In this document: positions 1 to 9,939 of the stretch, piece by piece
How the letters are laid out: each line of letters opens with the position of its first letter
Position numbering within the stretch: the stretch's first letter is position 1
Translations under genes and position numbers: made by a program
NCBI RefSeq assembly: GCF_023684405.1
Contig: NZ_JAGSOI010000002.1
Coordinates: 35,122-99,121, forward strand
Length of the DNA: 64,000 bases
Direction of reading: 5' to 3'
Source: Methanococcoides seepicolus
GTDB lineage: Archaea > Halobacteriota > Methanosarcinia > Methanosarcinales > Methanosarcinaceae
Notes under the pieces: model-generated
Told to the model about the DNA's origin: nothing
The model's database searches: none
The model's input: the letters and a program-made list of their open reading frames with translations, nothing else

Positions 1-431
1 CGAAGATGATGGAAGAGGTCAATTACAGGAAAAATCTCCTGGGTTCAGCAAGGGCAGGTGCATTGGGATTCAATGCCCATGCAGCAAACATTATCGTAGC
101 ACTCTATCTGGCATGTGGTCAGGATGCTGCCCATGTTGTAGAGGGAAGTAGTGCCATAACAACAATGGAAGTAAATGAGAACGGAGACCTTTACTGTGCA
201 GTCACCCTCCCGTCAATACAGGTAGGAACTGTTGGAGGCGGAACAGGCATAGCCACCCAGAGAGACTGCCTTAACCTGCTGGGAGTTGCAGGAGCAGGAG
301 AGGTGCCCGGGCATAATTCGAAGAAACTGGCAGAGATAATCGCCGCTGCGGTCCTTGCAGGTGAAATATCACTGATAGGAGCACAAGCTGCCGGACATCT
401 GGCAAAAGCACACGCAGAGCTGGGGCGTTAA
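1..431 (+). CDS. hmgA: HMG-CoA reductase, C-terminal part (5' end outside window)
   Basis: C-terminal about 142 residues of class I hydroxymethylglutaryl-CoA reductase, which makes mevalonate for archaeal isoprenoid lipids. The stretch [16 protein letters not shown] is the NADPH/substrate segment of this family, followed by the conserved [11 protein letters not shown] and GGGTGIATQ regions. The final [12 protein letters not shown] holds the C-terminal catalytic histidine region. The reading frame is open to the left edge, so the gene starts before base 1; the first ATG here (base 6) is internal. It ends in TAA and is convergent with the DNA ligase gene. Confidence 0.95.
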   Translation, partial: KMMEEVNYRKNLLGSARAGALGFNAHAANIIVALYLACGQDAAHVVEGSSAITTMEVNENGDLYCAVTLPSIQVGTVGGGTGIATQRDCLNLLGVAGAGEVPGHNSKKLAEIIAAAVLAGEISLIGAQAAGHLAKAHAELGR

Positions 432-478
432 TTCAGCTTAACTTTTTACAGAGGGCACATCCTTTTTAAAAAAAGGAT

Positions 479-2164
479 TTACCCTCTTTGTGATAAATAG
501 ATGCTCTCGATACGATCTATCGTTTCAGCCTCTTCCGGAGATTTATCTCCCCTCACACTTACAAGCCGGGGAAAACGGAGAGCATATCCTGAACCATAGT
601 TCGTACTTTTCTGGATCTCCTCAAATTTGATCTCGAACACCACATCAGGTTTAAGCTCGATCTCCCGACCCGATTCACCAACAATAAGCTCGGAGAAGGT
701 CTCAGTGAGTTCAGCAAGCTGTTCATCTGAAAAACCTGTAGCCACTTTGCCGATAGGAAGGAATGTTCCAGCTTCCGGGTCAAGACATGCCAGGGCATAA
801 GAGCCGATAAGATTTGCACGCTTCCCATAACCCCATTCCGCACCAATGACAACGAGGTCGAGTGTCTCCATGACAGACTTCATCTTGAGCCAGTTCTTAC
901 CCCGCTTACCGGGAGAATACGGAGCTTCCGGGTTCTTGAGCATGACCCCTTCGTGTCCACCGTCCAACGCATCAGTATAGATCTTGTTCACTTCGTCCTC
1001 AACATCTGTAAGGACATGCTTATGCACCTTGATGCTATCACAATTCTCCACACATGAGACCAGTTGTTCCTTTCTTTTCAAAAAGGACTGGTCCATCAAT
1101 ACATCTCCATTAAGATAGAGGATCTCGAAAAGGTACAACGTAAGAGGGAACTTACGAACCATTGCCTCAACATCATACTTTCTCCTGAAGCGTTTGAGTA
1201 TGTCCTGGAAGGCACGAGGGGCTCCATACTCATCGACCGCTACAGCCTCCCCTTCCAGAATAGCGGAATCCGCCTTCACATGGAGCTTCACTGCCTCAAC
1301 GATATCCGGCAGAGATAATGTCACATTCTCAAGCTTTCTCGAAAAGATGTTGACCGAATCCCCATTCTTATGAATTTGAACCCTTGCGCCATCGAACTTC
1401 CACTCGACAGCCAGCTTACCAAGGTCCTTAATAGCCGTCTCGATGCTCGGAGTAACCTGTGCCAGCATCATCTTTATCGGACGGTCAAGCTCCACCCTGA
1501 GCTTTGATATCTCCTCAATACCACCCTCTTTTGCAGCAACTGCCACAAGACCCAGGTCGTTGGTCACCATAAAACCACGTTCAATTTCCCCTGCCGGAAC
1601 ATCGAAAGCCCTAGAGATAGCATCACGAACGATCCCTTCACCGACACCAATACGAAGGTCCTCGATCGCCAGTCGGGCAAGATAACGTGCTTCTTCAGAG
1701 CTGGATGAATTGAAAAGGAATTGCAGGTTCCTCATCTTATTACTCTGTGAACCTGAGCCTGAAGATCTGGAAATATCAAGGAAACGACCAAAGACATCCA
1801 TTATAGAGATGGAAGGTTCCTCACCCATGAATGCAGAGAACGTAGACTGGTTCTTTTTCTTTTTACCAAGTGCCGCTACCGCTGTCTCGCCTATATCGCC
1901 GGTGGAACGGACAAGGTCCTCAATATCTTTCAGGGAAAGACCGGATGATCTCGAAAGGGCACCATACAAAAGGCTCGTACCCACACCAAGCTGTTCAACA
2001 CTCCATGCAGGAAAAACATCCCCCATCACAAAATGGGTCACGACAGGAAGTTCCTCCGCCGACACCGACTTTAACATATCCGAAACAACATCGGTTATCT
2101 CCAGTGAACTTGAGATATGTTCGATATGTTTACAAACGTCAGCGAATTCCTTGAAATCGGTCAT
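479..2164 (-). CDS. lig: ATP-dependent DNA ligase (archaeal type)
   Basis: A 561-residue replicative ATP-dependent DNA ligase that seals nicks using a lysyl-AMP intermediate. The N-terminal 230 residues are the DNA-binding domain. Motif I is KFDG in [10 protein letters not shown] (lysine near residue 252), followed by the nucleotidyltransferase motifs [16 protein letters not shown] and NWLKMK. The C-terminal OB-fold includes the [14 protein letters not shown] stretch. Length is normal for the family. It lies 43 bases downstream of homoserine dehydrogenase on the same strand and may be co-transcribed, though the functions are unrelated. Confidence 0.96.
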   Translation of the reverse strand: MTDFKEFADVCKHIEHISSSLEITDVVSDMLKSVSAEELPVVTHFVMGDVFPAWSVEQLGVGTSLLYGALSRSSGLSLKDIEDLVRSTGDIGETAVAALGKKKKNQSTFSAFMGEEPSISIMDVFGRFLDISRSSGSGSQSNKMRNLQFLFNSSSSEEARYLARLAIEDLRIGVGEGIVRDAISRAFDVPAGEIERGFMVTNDLGLVAVAAKEGGIEEISKLRVELDRPIKMMLAQVTPSIETAIKDLGKLAVEWKFDGARVQIHKNGDSVNIFSRKLENVTLSLPDIVEAVKLHVKADSAILEGEAVAVDEYGAPRAFQDILKRFRRKYDVEAMVRKFPLTLYLFEILYLNGDVLMDQSFLKRKEQLVSCVENCDSIKVHKHVLTDVEDEVNKIYTDALDGGHEGVMLKNPEAPYSPGKRGKNWLKMKSVMETLDLVVIGAEWGYGKRANLIGSYALACLDPEAGTFLPIGKVATGFSDEQLAELTETFSELIVGESGREIELKPDVVFEIKFEEIQKSTNYGSGYALRFPRLVSVRGDKSPEEAETIDRIESIYLSQRG

Positions 2165-2207
2165 GTATAGATATTCCTGTCGTTCCCATCAGGTAACCAG
2201 ATAGCCA

Positions 2208-3203
2208 TCAGTCCTTGTAGATGGATACAATATCGCTCAAGATAGCACTTGCAGTCTCAATAGAACCTGCACCCCTGCCTGTAACCGTAATGGTCCCTGC
2301 AAGATCGGTACACACCGATGCAACGTTCAACGTACCGCCCACAGCCAGAGGATGGGATGCCGGTACAAGGCGTGGTGAAACACGAAGACGATCCTTCTTG
2401 ACCTCACCTATAAGCTTGATGACATAGCCTTCATCATAAGCAAGAGAAAGAGATTCCAGAGTTACCTTGGTAATTCCGGTAACATCCACATCCTGATAGG
2501 TTGCATCCTGATTGAATATGGAATTTGCAAGAATTACAAGTTTACATGCCGTGTCGATACCTTCCACATCATAGGTAGGATCGGTCTCAGCAATACCAAG
2601 CTCCTGTGACTCCGCAAGCATCTGCTCATAAGAAGCATGCTCTTCCATCATGCGTGTCAGAATGTAGTTACATGTACCGTTAAGGATGCCTTCCACACTG
2701 AGAATCTCATTTCCGGCAAGCGTATCCCTCACAAGATTGATGATAGGCATCGCACCACCGACAGTGGCCTCAAAGAGCAACTTACGGTCAGCTTCATTCG
2801 CAGCTTCGACAAGTTCCCGATATTTCAACGCAAGAGGACCTTTATTAGAGGTCACCACATGTCTGCCAAACTCAAAAGCAGCAACCATATTAACAAGGCC
2901 GATACCACCGGTCTCTATATCAGTAGGAGTGGTCTCGATCACAATGTCATGGTCCACACTTTTGATGACATCTTCCCCAGTAAGATTATCGATAGCAACA
3001 GTACCGAATTCCCGCTTTCTGCCAAGTGCAGCTTTAAGGTCTATACCAGCAAGATTTACCTCAGCGCCTTTGGAATCCGCGATGGCCACAACGTCGAGGT
3101 CGATACCAAGAGACTTTAATTCATCACCCTTTTTCAGAAGGACCTCTGCAACACCCTGTCCAACTGAACCAAATCCAATAATGGATGCACGTACTTTTCT
3201 CAT
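2208..3203 (-). CDS. hom: Homoserine dehydrogenase
   Basis: 331-residue NAD(P)-dependent homoserine dehydrogenase, reducing aspartate semialdehyde to homoserine for threonine and methionine synthesis. The N-terminal Rossmann motif [13 protein letters not shown] is at residues 10-22; SNKGPLA and [10 protein letters not shown] are family motifs of the catalytic domain. There is no C-terminal ACT domain, but an ACT protein is encoded 12 bases upstream on the same strand, which suggests that regulation sits on a separate polypeptide. The gene ends in TGA. Confidence 0.96.
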   Translation of the reverse strand: MRKVRASIIGFGSVGQGVAEVLLKKGDELKSLGIDLDVVAIADSKGAEVNLAGIDLKAALGRKREFGTVAIDNLTGEDVIKSVDHDIVIETTPTDIETGGIGLVNMVAAFEFGRHVVTSNKGPLALKYRELVEAANEADRKLLFEATVGGAMPIINLVRDTLAGNEILSVEGILNGTCNYILTRMMEEHASYEQMLAESQELGIAETDPTYDVEGIDTACKLVILANSIFNQDATYQDVDVTGITKVTLESLSLAYDEGYVIKLIGEVKKDRLRVSPRLVPASHPLAVGGTLNVASVCTDLAGTITVTGRGAGSIETASAILSDIVSIYKD

Positions 3204-3215
3204 TGAATATCACCT

Positions 3216-3722
3216 TTATGAAATTTCAGCTTCAATTGGTTCTATGACCAGAAGATCCTTCTTGATCGCGACCTGCCTAAGGACCGATATCGCTTCATGA
3301 AGCTCATTCTTACCCACAGCATCTATCTTTAAGGAAGCAGATGAACGCATATCTATCTGCGGCATTGAAAGAGAAATGTTCACGACCTCTGCAAAACCGG
3401 TCTTATCAATAGTATCAATGGTATCCTGTATATCAGTATGAACTATATGACCTATCAGGAGGACAGCACCATGTGCTGTGAAACGCTTCTCATCAACCCT
3501 TGCAACACCAATTCCATTCTCTTCAAGACGACCTATAAGGACCTCAAGATTGGCTGGTTCGATCTCAAAAACAAGCTGTACCGGAATGGTACTTCTTGGA
3601 GTTCGTTCTTCATGATGATGCACGATCGATTTCAAGTTCCCTTTTAGCTCCGAAATCGGATTCAAAGCCAGAAGCAATTGTCCTGGAGTGTCCTTTAATT
3701 CAATGTCCATTGAAACTCTCAT
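3216..3722 (-). CDS. ACT-domain amino-acid-binding protein, partner of homoserine dehydrogenase
   Basis: 168-residue protein with two ACT-like halves: MDIELKDTPGQLLLALNPI at the start and a second beta-alpha-beta unit from about residue 85 (LLIGHIVHTDIQDTID). ACT domains bind amino acids and control metabolic enzymes. It lies 12 bases ahead of hom, so a role as an allosteric partner or feedback sensor for that enzyme is likely but inferred. Start choice: an in-frame ATG at 3740 exists, but GAGGG precedes the ATG at 3722 by six bases, and a TATA-like CATATAAATG sits 23-32 bases above it, so 3722 fits best and the mRNA may have almost no leader. Confidence 0.85.
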   Translation of the reverse strand: MRVSMDIELKDTPGQLLLALNPISELKGNLKSIVHHHEERTPRSTIPVQLVFEIEPANLEVLIGRLEENGIGVARVDEKRFTAHGAVLLIGHIVHTDIQDTIDTIDKTGFAEVVNISLSMPQIDMRSSASLKIDAVGKNELHEAISVLRQVAIKKDLLVIEPIEAEIS

Positions 3723-3744
3723 GTGTTCCCTCTTAGGCATTCTT

Positions 3745-3754
3745 CATATAAATG
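3745..3754 (-). promoter_or_regulatory. TATA box of the ACT-hom operon
   Basis: On the minus strand this reads CATTTATATG, an archaeal TATA-like element. Its centre lies about 27 bases from the ATG at 3722, the usual distance from TATA to transcription start, so transcription would begin at or next to that codon. Confidence 0.5.
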
Positions 3755-3805
3755 TATTGATAAGCCATATCATCAGTTCTTAAAATAGTACGGAAGCAAA
3801 AAAAC

Positions 3806-4675
3806 TTATTTCGTATCGTCAGGAATTATAATGATGTTGCCCCGCCCTTTCTTGAACTTTTCCACAAGTCCGCGGTTTTCCAGATCAGAGACTATCAGAC
3901 TTACCTTCGCCTCGGAATATCTCAATTTCCCACGCAGGTCCTTTTGGGTTATGCGTCCACCATTTGCAATAACGATGTCCAGAACTTCCTGAAGGTCATC
4001 AGGCAGGACAGGTGGTTCAGCTTTAGTGATAATATCAATGGTTTCCGAATCATCGGTAATAGTACCGACCAGCCCATCTTCCCTCACATCAACGGAGAGG
4101 GACCCATCTTGTAAAGTAGCATCATTATCCCAGTCAGATGAAGTATTGACCAAACTCCCTTCATTCGCCCCTTTCTTATTTGAATACACATATGCTGACA
4201 AAACGAGTACAAAAAAGATCAGCAGAACCGCTACATAGGTCAGATCTGAGATTTCCGCATCCTCCTCGATCAGCTGCGAATCGGCTTCAAATGCTTCGCT
4301 CAAATTAGCTATTTCAGCATCTTCGAGGTCCTCATTTTCATAGGAAGGAAGAAGAAGAAGGTCGATTATGTAATCACCATCATCGGTTATTGTTATTGAT
4401 TCCTGTGCAGACGCTACGAGACTATTACCAGTATAATAAGTAGCAACTATCACATAGTCACCTGGAGCCAGGTCCAGGGAATAGACACCATACTTTGCAA
4501 CTATGGACTGCGGAGGAGTGGAATTGACCTCAATTAAGACATTCTCAAGAGGTTCAAAGGTGTCCCATTCATAGATAGCCCCATGTATCGTTGCAGTTCC
4601 AACAGCTCCCACAGGAACAATAAGCAATATTAATGTAAGAAATGTACAAACCCCAAATAATGTCCTGACTTTCAC
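3806..4675 (-). CDS. Membrane-anchored winged-helix regulator with extracytoplasmic beta domain
   Basis: 289 residues, no assigned function. Residues 1-24 are a signal peptide or first membrane segment. Residues 25-110 form a carboxypeptidase-regulatory or Ig-like beta domain (ATIHGAIYEW, YSLDLAPGDYVIVATYY). An acidic spacer leads to a clear transmembrane helix near 145-165 (YVAVLLIFFVLVLSAYVY), and the C-terminus from about 222 is a winged helix (RITQKDLRGKLRYSEAKVS, then KKGRGN as wing). The architecture suggests a one-component sensor that reads an external signal and binds DNA at the membrane. This is inferred from topology only. It is divergent from the secreted acidic protein at 5076. 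Confidence 0.75.
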   Translation of the reverse strand: MKVRTLFGVCTFLTLILLIVPVGAVGTATIHGAIYEWDTFEPLENVLIEVNSTPPQSIVAKYGVYSLDLAPGDYVIVATYYTGNSLVASAQESITITDDGDYIIDLLLLPSYENEDLEDAEIANLSEAFEADSQLIEEDAEISDLTYVAVLLIFFVLVLSAYVYSNKKGANEGSLVNTSSDWDNDATLQDGSLSVDVREDGLVGTITDDSETIDIITKAEPPVLPDDLQEVLDIVIANGGRITQKDLRGKLRYSEAKVSLIVSDLENRGLVEKFKKGRGNIIIIPDDTK

Positions 4676-5075
4676 AGTGTTATATTGCCGGGTTCTACTT
4701 TTATAGTTTTTTATTCCTGAATTAGTAGTATTGAAGCGAATTGTATCTCTGGAATACTAAATAATAGGAACACCGAAAATATTGAATAGCTAAACAGTAT
4801 AAATATAAAGGGACGGGGATTTCAGATAAAAACGTGAGATCATAGGTTTATATCGTAAAATAACCTTACTTTAAACTTCAATTAACAAAATAATTCAATA
4901 TAAAGTATTATAAAGTAAAAAAATGCTTTTAATTCCCCAGATAATACTTTAGATCATCTTAGTTATGAGAATCAATTAAAGTAAGCTTATATCCCACGCA
5001 TCCAAGTTGAGCTTGTAAGTTCATTACATCGATAATCAAGATCGTATCACATAGAAAAAAAGGAAGGGATCCATT
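4676..5075. other. Divergent promoter region, no gene
   Basis: 400 AT-rich bases between two divergent genes. No open frame of note and no RNA gene was seen. It must hold both promoters; a TATA-like GCTTATATCCC lies near 4985 on the plus strand, about 90 bases before the ATG at 5076, leaving a leader of roughly 60 bases with the ribosome-binding GGAAGGG just before the start. Confidence 0.5.
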
Positions 5076-6650
5076 ATGAAGAATAAAACAATGAAAGGGT
5101 TTGCACTGATCGGTGCCATACTGATGATATTAAGTCTTCTTCCTGTGACTGCTTTTGCTGCCAACCAAGGGGATAATGGTGTTGGAGCCATAGATGCAGA
5201 CAGGATAAAGTTACAAGAACACAAAGATGAGAAGATCACACCAAAGTTTGCTGCCAATCAAGGGGATAATGGCGTTGGGGCCACGGATGCAGACAGGATA
5301 AGATTACAGGAACATAAAGATGAGAACATCACACCTGAAATGATCCAGGAAAAGGAAATGCAAAATGACCGGGCAAGGAGTAAAGTTCAGCTTTCAAAGG
5401 CCGGTTATGATGAACTAAGAGGTAATTTCCAGAATGCTAAAGCATTGCAGGCCAAAGGTGAATTAAATGCCACAGAAGCAATGGACGCAGCAAAGGAATA
5501 CCTGACCGGAACCATTGATTACATGATCACCCGTCTTGAAACGACCAAGGAAGAAGGAAGCTATAATGAAGAGGTCAATGCGACAATTGACACATACATT
5601 GACAGGCTTGAAGCACAGATAGATGATGTTGATGCTGCAGATACCAGAAAGGACCTCTCCGAAGCAACAAGGGACATAAGGAAGATCTGGAGTGATGCTC
5701 AGAAGGACCTGAACAGGATGAGAGCACAGAGGATCAACAGTGGCCTTGTTAACTACCTTGAGAAAACAGATGGTGTTTCAGAGAGACTCCAGAATGAGAT
5801 CGACAGTTTGACCGAGGACGGCGAAGATACTGAAGACCTCCAGGAAATGCTTGACGATTACAATGCGCTTATCGAGGAAGCTAAACAGGCGCATGAACAT
5901 GCAAGAGAAGCTTACCAGAATGGAGAAGATGACGCTGGCGAACAGCTCCGTAAATCCATCAGACTGACTAATGAAGCCAACACAAAACTTAGAGCGCTTG
6001 TTCAGGAAATGAAAGGGTTCAGACAGGGCTATGTGACATTGGCAGGTGAATGTCTGATCGATGCTGAGGGTGATGGAACAATCGTGCTTTCAGGAGAACT
6101 TGAGGTAGAGTTCACCGCAACCAATGCCACGATCGTCATCAAAGACCTTGCAGGTGACGCAGAAATTAAGCTTGATGGGGATTACGAGCAGTTCGATGAG
6201 GACAGCACAGGAGACGGAAGCTATGCATTTGTCTACCACAATTTCACCGGTGAAGCAAAAATTGAAGGGTCCCGCCTCACAGTTATGGTCCGTGGAGAGG
6301 ACATCACCATCAAAGCAGAAGGAACAGGCAGTACGTCCCTTTCAGGAGAAGGATCTTACAAGATCGAGAAGGATGATGAGAGCACTGAACTTGAATGGGC
6401 TGCTCCAAAGATAAGCGACAATGACGAAGATGATGATGACGACAGTGCTGATGAGGAAGAGAATGAATTGGAAGACAACAGCACCGAAGAAATGGAAGAT
6501 GAAAACTCCGATGATGACAGTGCTGATGAAAAAGAGAATGAACTTGAAGACAACAGCACAGAAGAAATGGATGATGAAGACTCCGACGATACCGAAGATG
6601 ATGATAAAGATGAAAGTTCCGATGACGACAACTCAACAGAGGTGGTCTGA
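5076..6650 (+). CDS. Secreted, highly acidic repeat protein
   Basis: 524-residue exported protein of unknown function. A signal peptide (residues 1-27, ending TAFA) is followed by two tandem copies of a 31-residue unit beginning FAANQGDNGVGA. Residues 100-320 are charged and mostly helical, likely coiled coil. Residues 325-440 are beta-rich (repeated acidic strands such as TIVLSGELEVEF, ITIKAEGTGSTSLSG). The tail from about 445 is almost entirely D, E, S, N and T in two near-identical blocks around ELEDNSTEEM. There is no C-terminal anchor. A lipoprotein gene follows after two bases. ATG preceded by GGAAGGG. A salt-adapted surface or matrix protein is a guess. Confidence 0.8.
   Translation: MKNKTMKGFALIGAILMILSLLPVTAFAANQGDNGVGAIDADRIKLQEHKDEKITPKFAANQGDNGVGATDADRIRLQEHKDENITPEMIQEKEMQNDRARSKVQLSKAGYDELRGNFQNAKALQAKGELNATEAMDAAKEYLTGTIDYMITRLETTKEEGSYNEEVNATIDTYIDRLEAQIDDVDAADTRKDLSEATRDIRKIWSDAQKDLNRMRAQRINSGLVNYLEKTDGVSERLQNEIDSLTEDGEDTEDLQEMLDDYNALIEEAKQAHEHAREAYQNGEDDAGEQLRKSIRLTNEANTKLRALVQEMKGFRQGYVTLAGECLIDAEGDGTIVLSGELEVEFTATNATIVIKDLAGDAEIKLDGDYEQFDEDSTGDGSYAFVYHNFTGEAKIEGSRLTVMVRGEDITIKAEGTGSTSLSGEGSYKIEKDDESTELEWAAPKISDNDEDDDDDSADEEENELEDNSTEEMEDENSDDDSADEKENELEDNSTEEMDDEDSDDTEDDDKDESSDDDNSTEVV
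5154..5339 (+). repeat. Two-copy 93-base tandem repeat inside the acidic protein gene
   Basis: The stretch starting tttgctgccaa at 5154 recurs at 5247, a period of exactly 93 bases (31 codons), with a few third-position changes. The duplicated unit starts at the signal-peptidase junction, so the mature N-terminus has been doubled. Confidence 0.85.
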
Positions 6651-6652
6651 TC

Positions 6653-6907
6653 ATGGTGAGCATTAAACATCTGGGAATTGTTGCCATCCTTCTCGTCGGA
6701 CTAGCACTCTCCGGTTGCGTAGGAGAGCCTGCCGACAATGCCACAGAAGAAGAGACAGCTACCACCGTTGCAGACGAGATACTTGCAGAAGAGGGAGTTG
6801 AGCTGACAGATTCTGAAATAGCAGACCTTGAGAGCGATCTTGAGGAATTTGAAGCTCTTATCTCTGAGATAGAAGAAGATACAGAACTGATAGTCGAAGA
6901 GGTATGA
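6653..6907 (+). CDS. Small acidic lipoprotein
   Basis: 84 residues with a lipoprotein signal peptide: hydrophobic GIVAILLVGLAL, then the lipobox LSGC (Cys near residue 22). The mature part is short and strongly acidic, with helical repeats such as SEIADLESDLEEFEALI. It starts two bases after the stop of the acidic secreted protein, so the two are one operon, and the products may work together at the cell surface. A hairpin with a T-rich tail follows at once. Confidence 0.8.
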   Translation: MVSIKHLGIVAILLVGLALSGCVGEPADNATEEETATTVADEILAEEGVELTDSEIADLESDLEEFEALISEIEEDTELIVEEV

Positions 6908-6955
6908 AAGTCGAGATATCGACTTTATATTCCTTCTTTTTTTCTTTCTTTTTTA
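6907..6955 (+). terminator. Hairpin plus T-rich terminator
   Basis: Perfect 8-base stem AAAGTCGA / TCGACTTT with loop GATA at 6907-6926, overlapping the stop of the lipoprotein gene, then a T-rich run with ttctttttttctttcttttt. A good transcription stop for the two-gene unit. Confidence 0.75.
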
Positions 6956-7301
6956 CATTACAGGGATAAAACAACGAATAATAATGTTAACAAGGAAGAG
7001 CATTGCAAAGAGCATTAGAAGTTACATTCGCTTTGCATCGAAGCTTCCGAAGATGTGTTTTTCGATTGTGCCCTCGGCACCATCCTTTTTTTAGGTGTCA
7101 TGATGAGAACCATTTCACTCAAAACGGGTATTGCAGACAATATATTTGGGTTGCCAATATAAAATTATTTACGTCTCCCTGTACCACCCCAACGCATTTA
7201 TATAGAACTACAAATCAATAGATATGATAGTAGGTGTAAATATCTAAAATTTACAGATTTTTCAAAGAACAAAAGATACATGCGCACTACTGAGGTAAAA
7301 C
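6956..7301. other. Intergenic region with promoter of htpX
   Basis: No gene found in these 346 bases. A TATA box TTTATATA lies at 7197-7204, which puts transcription of htpX near 7230 with a leader of about 70 bases. The rest shows nothing I can name. Confidence 0.5.
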
Positions 7302-8159
7302 ATGAAGAACATGCTTAAGACCACATTATTACTTGCATCCTTGACAGGACTGCTTATCATTGTAGGTCGTCTTATCGGCGGAACTACCGGAATGTTCATC
7401 GCATTTGCGTTCGCACTTATGCTGAACTTCGGCAGTTATTGGTATAGCGACAAGATAGTCCTGAAGATGTACCACGCTAAAGAAGTGACAGAGTACGAAA
7501 ATCCGCAACTTTACGATATTGTGAGGAATCTTGCAATGCGTGCCCAACTCCCAATGCCTAAGGTTTACATCGTGGAAACATCGATGCCAAATGCATTCGC
7601 CACTGGCAGAGATCCCAAACATGCAGCAGTAGCTGCGACTACAGGGATAATGAACATCCTCACACCAGAAGAGCTTGAGGGCGTGCTCGCTCATGAACTG
7701 GCACATGTAAAGAACAGGGACACACTTATCAGTGCTGTTGCTGCGACAATTGCCGGAGTTATCACAATGCTTGCCACCTGGGCAAGATGGGCTGCCATCT
7801 TTGGAGGTATCGGAAGCAGGGACGACGATGGAAGCAACAACATAGTTGGATTCATAGCACTTGCAATACTGGCACCGTTGGCAGCAACTATCATACAGCT
7901 TGCAATATCACGTTCACGTGAGTTCGGTGCAGATGCAGAAGGAGCACGCATTTCACAGAAACCTTGGGCACTTGCCAGTGCACTCTCTAAACTTGAATCT
8001 GGAGCACAGAACTACCAGCCAAGAAAGAACGATGTTCAGCCATCCCAGAACACAGCACATATGTTCATCGTCAATCCCCTAAGAGGAAGCTCATTGATGA
8101 AATTGTTCAGGACACATCCGGCCACAGAGGAAAGGATACGCCGCCTGAACGAGATGTGA
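7302..8159 (+). CDS. htpX: HtpX-family membrane zinc metalloprotease
   Basis: 285 residues, normal length for HtpX, an M48 membrane protease that degrades misfolded membrane proteins. Two N-terminal transmembrane segments (residues 7-24 and 28-47) precede the zinc motif HELAH at residues 131-135 and the third zinc ligand region [11 protein letters not shown]. Two further hydrophobic segments lie between them ([14 protein letters not shown] and [18 protein letters not shown]). The tail [18 protein letters not shown] is typical. Tightly convergent with the DUF488 gene (four bases). Confidence 0.95.
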   Translation: MKNMLKTTLLLASLTGLLIIVGRLIGGTTGMFIAFAFALMLNFGSYWYSDKIVLKMYHAKEVTEYENPQLYDIVRNLAMRAQLPMPKVYIVETSMPNAFATGRDPKHAAVAATTGIMNILTPEELEGVLAHELAHVKNRDTLISAVAATIAGVITMLATWARWAAIFGGIGSRDDDGSNNIVGFIALAILAPLAATIIQLAISRSREFGADAEGARISQKPWALASALSKLESGAQNYQPRKNDVQPSQNTAHMFIVNPLRGSSLMKLFRTHPATEERIRRLNEM

Positions 8160-8163
8160 AAAT

Positions 8164-8610
8164 TTAGAACCTGAAAAGGTCTACCTGGCCAGGATCGGTC
8201 AGGTGTATTATTTTTATTCCGGAATATTCAAGAACCTTTGATAAATGGTATCTATGGCAATCCTTCGGGTTTTTTTCAGCACACATAAGAACGATACCTG
8301 AACCCGCTTTATTGACAGCCTCTATTTTATCCACTAAACGGGAGTAATATTTACTGAACTCATCGGTCTTTGTATAATCCATATAACTTCCATCCCTAAG
8401 ACCTCCAAGACCAGGACAATGAGAATAGACAATATTGTTCTTGGGAAGCACTATCTCGAGGTTCTCCTTATTGAAATCCTCATGCACCGAATGCGGATAA
8501 CTGCGAATATCCACCAAATGAACGATATTGAAACTTTGCACCATATCAATAAGATATTCAAGAGACCTGTTACCATAGCCTATGGTATAGCAGAAAGTAC
8601 CGTCTTCCAT
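8164..8610 (-). CDS. DUF488 family protein
   Basis: 148-residue member of DUF488, a family without an established function. Seen are the N-terminal TIGYGNRSLEYLIDM, the conserved VDIRSYPHS, the HCPGLGGLRDG loop and the C-terminal LMCAEKNPKDCHRYHL with its two cysteines and paired histidine. It stands alone on the minus strand between htpX and the hydrogenase operon, 37 bases beyond the protease stop, so it could be its last gene. Confidence 0.85.
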   Translation of the reverse strand: MEDGTFCYTIGYGNRSLEYLIDMVQSFNIVHLVDIRSYPHSVHEDFNKENLEIVLPKNNIVYSHCPGLGGLRDGSYMDYTKTDEFSKYYSRLVDKIEAVNKAGSGIVLMCAEKNPKDCHRYHLSKVLEYSGIKIIHLTDPGQVDLFRF

Positions 8611-8647
8611 TGTGGCTACTGAATGGATTGGAAGCTTATTACTTTTT

Positions 8648-9133
8648 CTATCTTATGTCACTCAACGATGCTCTTTTAAAAAAGGGTTCATCGAACATAA
8701 GATCAATAACCACATCAATGCAAGCCCTTACTTTATCAGAAAGAACAAACGAGATATCATCCACCTGACCGATCTCAATTCCAAATAGAACAATAGAATC
8801 AGGCATTTTCTGAACGTGCTCCGCTATGGAAAGCACATCCACAATACCGACATCATGGATGGTGAACATACCATCACGAACGTATTCTTTTAGATCGTTC
8901 AGTTCAAACCTGTGTACGGAACCGATATCCCCATTGCTTTTGATCGCATCCACTATGATAACGTGATCCGATCCTTCCAAAAAGTTCAGCATATCAAGAC
9001 CACAAGCACCCATATCGATCAGTTCAATATCATTCGGCAGGTCAGAATACATATTTTTTAATTTATCAATAACATGGACACCAATCCCATCATCCCCCAT
9101 GAGAGGATTGCCACAGCCGAATATGCGGATCAT
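8648..9133 (-). CDS. vhtD: Hydrogenase maturation endopeptidase VhtD
   Basis: 161-residue HyaD/HycI-type protease that removes the C-terminal tail of the large subunit after nickel insertion. The start MIRIFGCGNPLMGDDGIG carries the conserved GNPLMGDDG with the first metal-binding Asp; DAI (near 80) and HDVG (near 108) give the other nickel-sensing residues. An in-frame codon at 9178 would overlap vhtC; 9133 lies four bases past the vhtC stop and gives the usual N-terminus. This is the only intact gene read here that ends in TAG, with TAA two sense codons later, so readthrough would add only three residues. Confidence 0.93.
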   Translation of the reverse strand: MIRIFGCGNPLMGDDGIGVHVIDKLKNMYSDLPNDIELIDMGACGLDMLNFLEGSDHVIIVDAIKSNGDIGSVHRFELNDLKEYVRDGMFTIHDVGIVDVLSIAEHVQKMPDSIVLFGIEIGQVDDISFVLSDKVRACIDVVIDLMFDEPFFKRASLSDIR

Positions 9134-9137
9134 AGGA

Positions 9138-9926
9138 TCATTCCAAAGAATCTCTTTCTGCATCAATGAGCTCAACATAGTCCGGATCAGAAAGATCCTC
9201 TTTACCGGTCAGGAATACTGCCTTATAATATTTCCATACCTTTGGATCAAATTCCACAATGCCCACATGAACTATCAATTCCACTATGAAGAAATATGAC
9301 ATGAGCAAATGTATAACTCGAATAAATGCCAGAGCACTCATATTCAAAGAAGGGGCGATCATTTCACTGGCCGACAGTAACCATTCACTTACCGGCAATC
9401 CGAAAATAGCCCATTGGAGATCATAAAGAACGATCCCTGAAAAGGCAATGAACATGACCGCACCACCTTCAAAGAAAAGCATAAACTGGGTTACCGGATG
9501 TAATTTATCAATATAGCCCCGACGTTTGACATTATATATCGTAAATGCCGGATACCCACCTTTCCCCAAATAATTGAGGAATATCTGCTTCATTCTCCTG
9601 ATATCCGTTGGCCCGAATAGATACCTATGCGATATGTGGGATATTTTATGGAGAAACATATTGTGAGTCCCGGTTGCACACATGGGACAACGAGGGCATT
9701 CGGTCATCAGGACATTATATGGAATAATGATCCAGTTCACAAACAAAAATAAAACCGCTGCAAACAGATGAATAACTAGGGCAATGTGATAGGTCATGAA
9801 ATCCCATCCCATATAGATCTTAAATCCCGTTATCAGCAGGATGAACAAGCAGACAAGATGAACAAAGTGTGCCAGTCGCTCTAAAAATGAATATCTTTTC
9901 ACAACCATTTCATTTTCTTGTACCAT
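9138..9926 (-). CDS. vhtC: Membrane cytochrome b subunit VhtC
   Basis: 262-residue b-type cytochrome that anchors the hydrogenase and passes electrons from VhtG to methanophenazine. Several transmembrane helices are visible, including LVCLFILLITGFKIYMG, YHIALVIHLFAAVLFLFV and IRVIHLLMSYFFIVELIVHVG, with the membrane histidines expected for haem (ERLAHFVHL, VIHLF, VIHLLMSYF). A CPRCPMCATG pair of CxxC lies in a loop. The ATG at 9926 follows the vhtA stop by 13 bases; the frame stays open to 9974 but that would overlap vhtA. Third gene of vhtGACD. Confidence 0.93.
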   Translation of the reverse strand: MVQENEMVVKRYSFLERLAHFVHLVCLFILLITGFKIYMGWDFMTYHIALVIHLFAAVLFLFVNWIIIPYNVLMTECPRCPMCATGTHNMFLHKISHISHRYLFGPTDIRRMKQIFLNYLGKGGYPAFTIYNVKRRGYIDKLHPVTQFMLFFEGGAVMFIAFSGIVLYDLQWAIFGLPVSEWLLSASEMIAPSLNMSALAFIRVIHLLMSYFFIVELIVHVGIVEFDPKVWKYYKAVFLTGKEDLSDPDYVELIDAERDSLE

Positions 9927-9939
9927 CCCGCTCAACTCC

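Noticed and set aside
6310..6765. Long minus-strand frames (Ser-rich and His-rich) opposite the acidic protein gene
   Set aside because: They are shadows of the Asp/Glu repeat codons on the plus strand; low-complexity and without a start signal.
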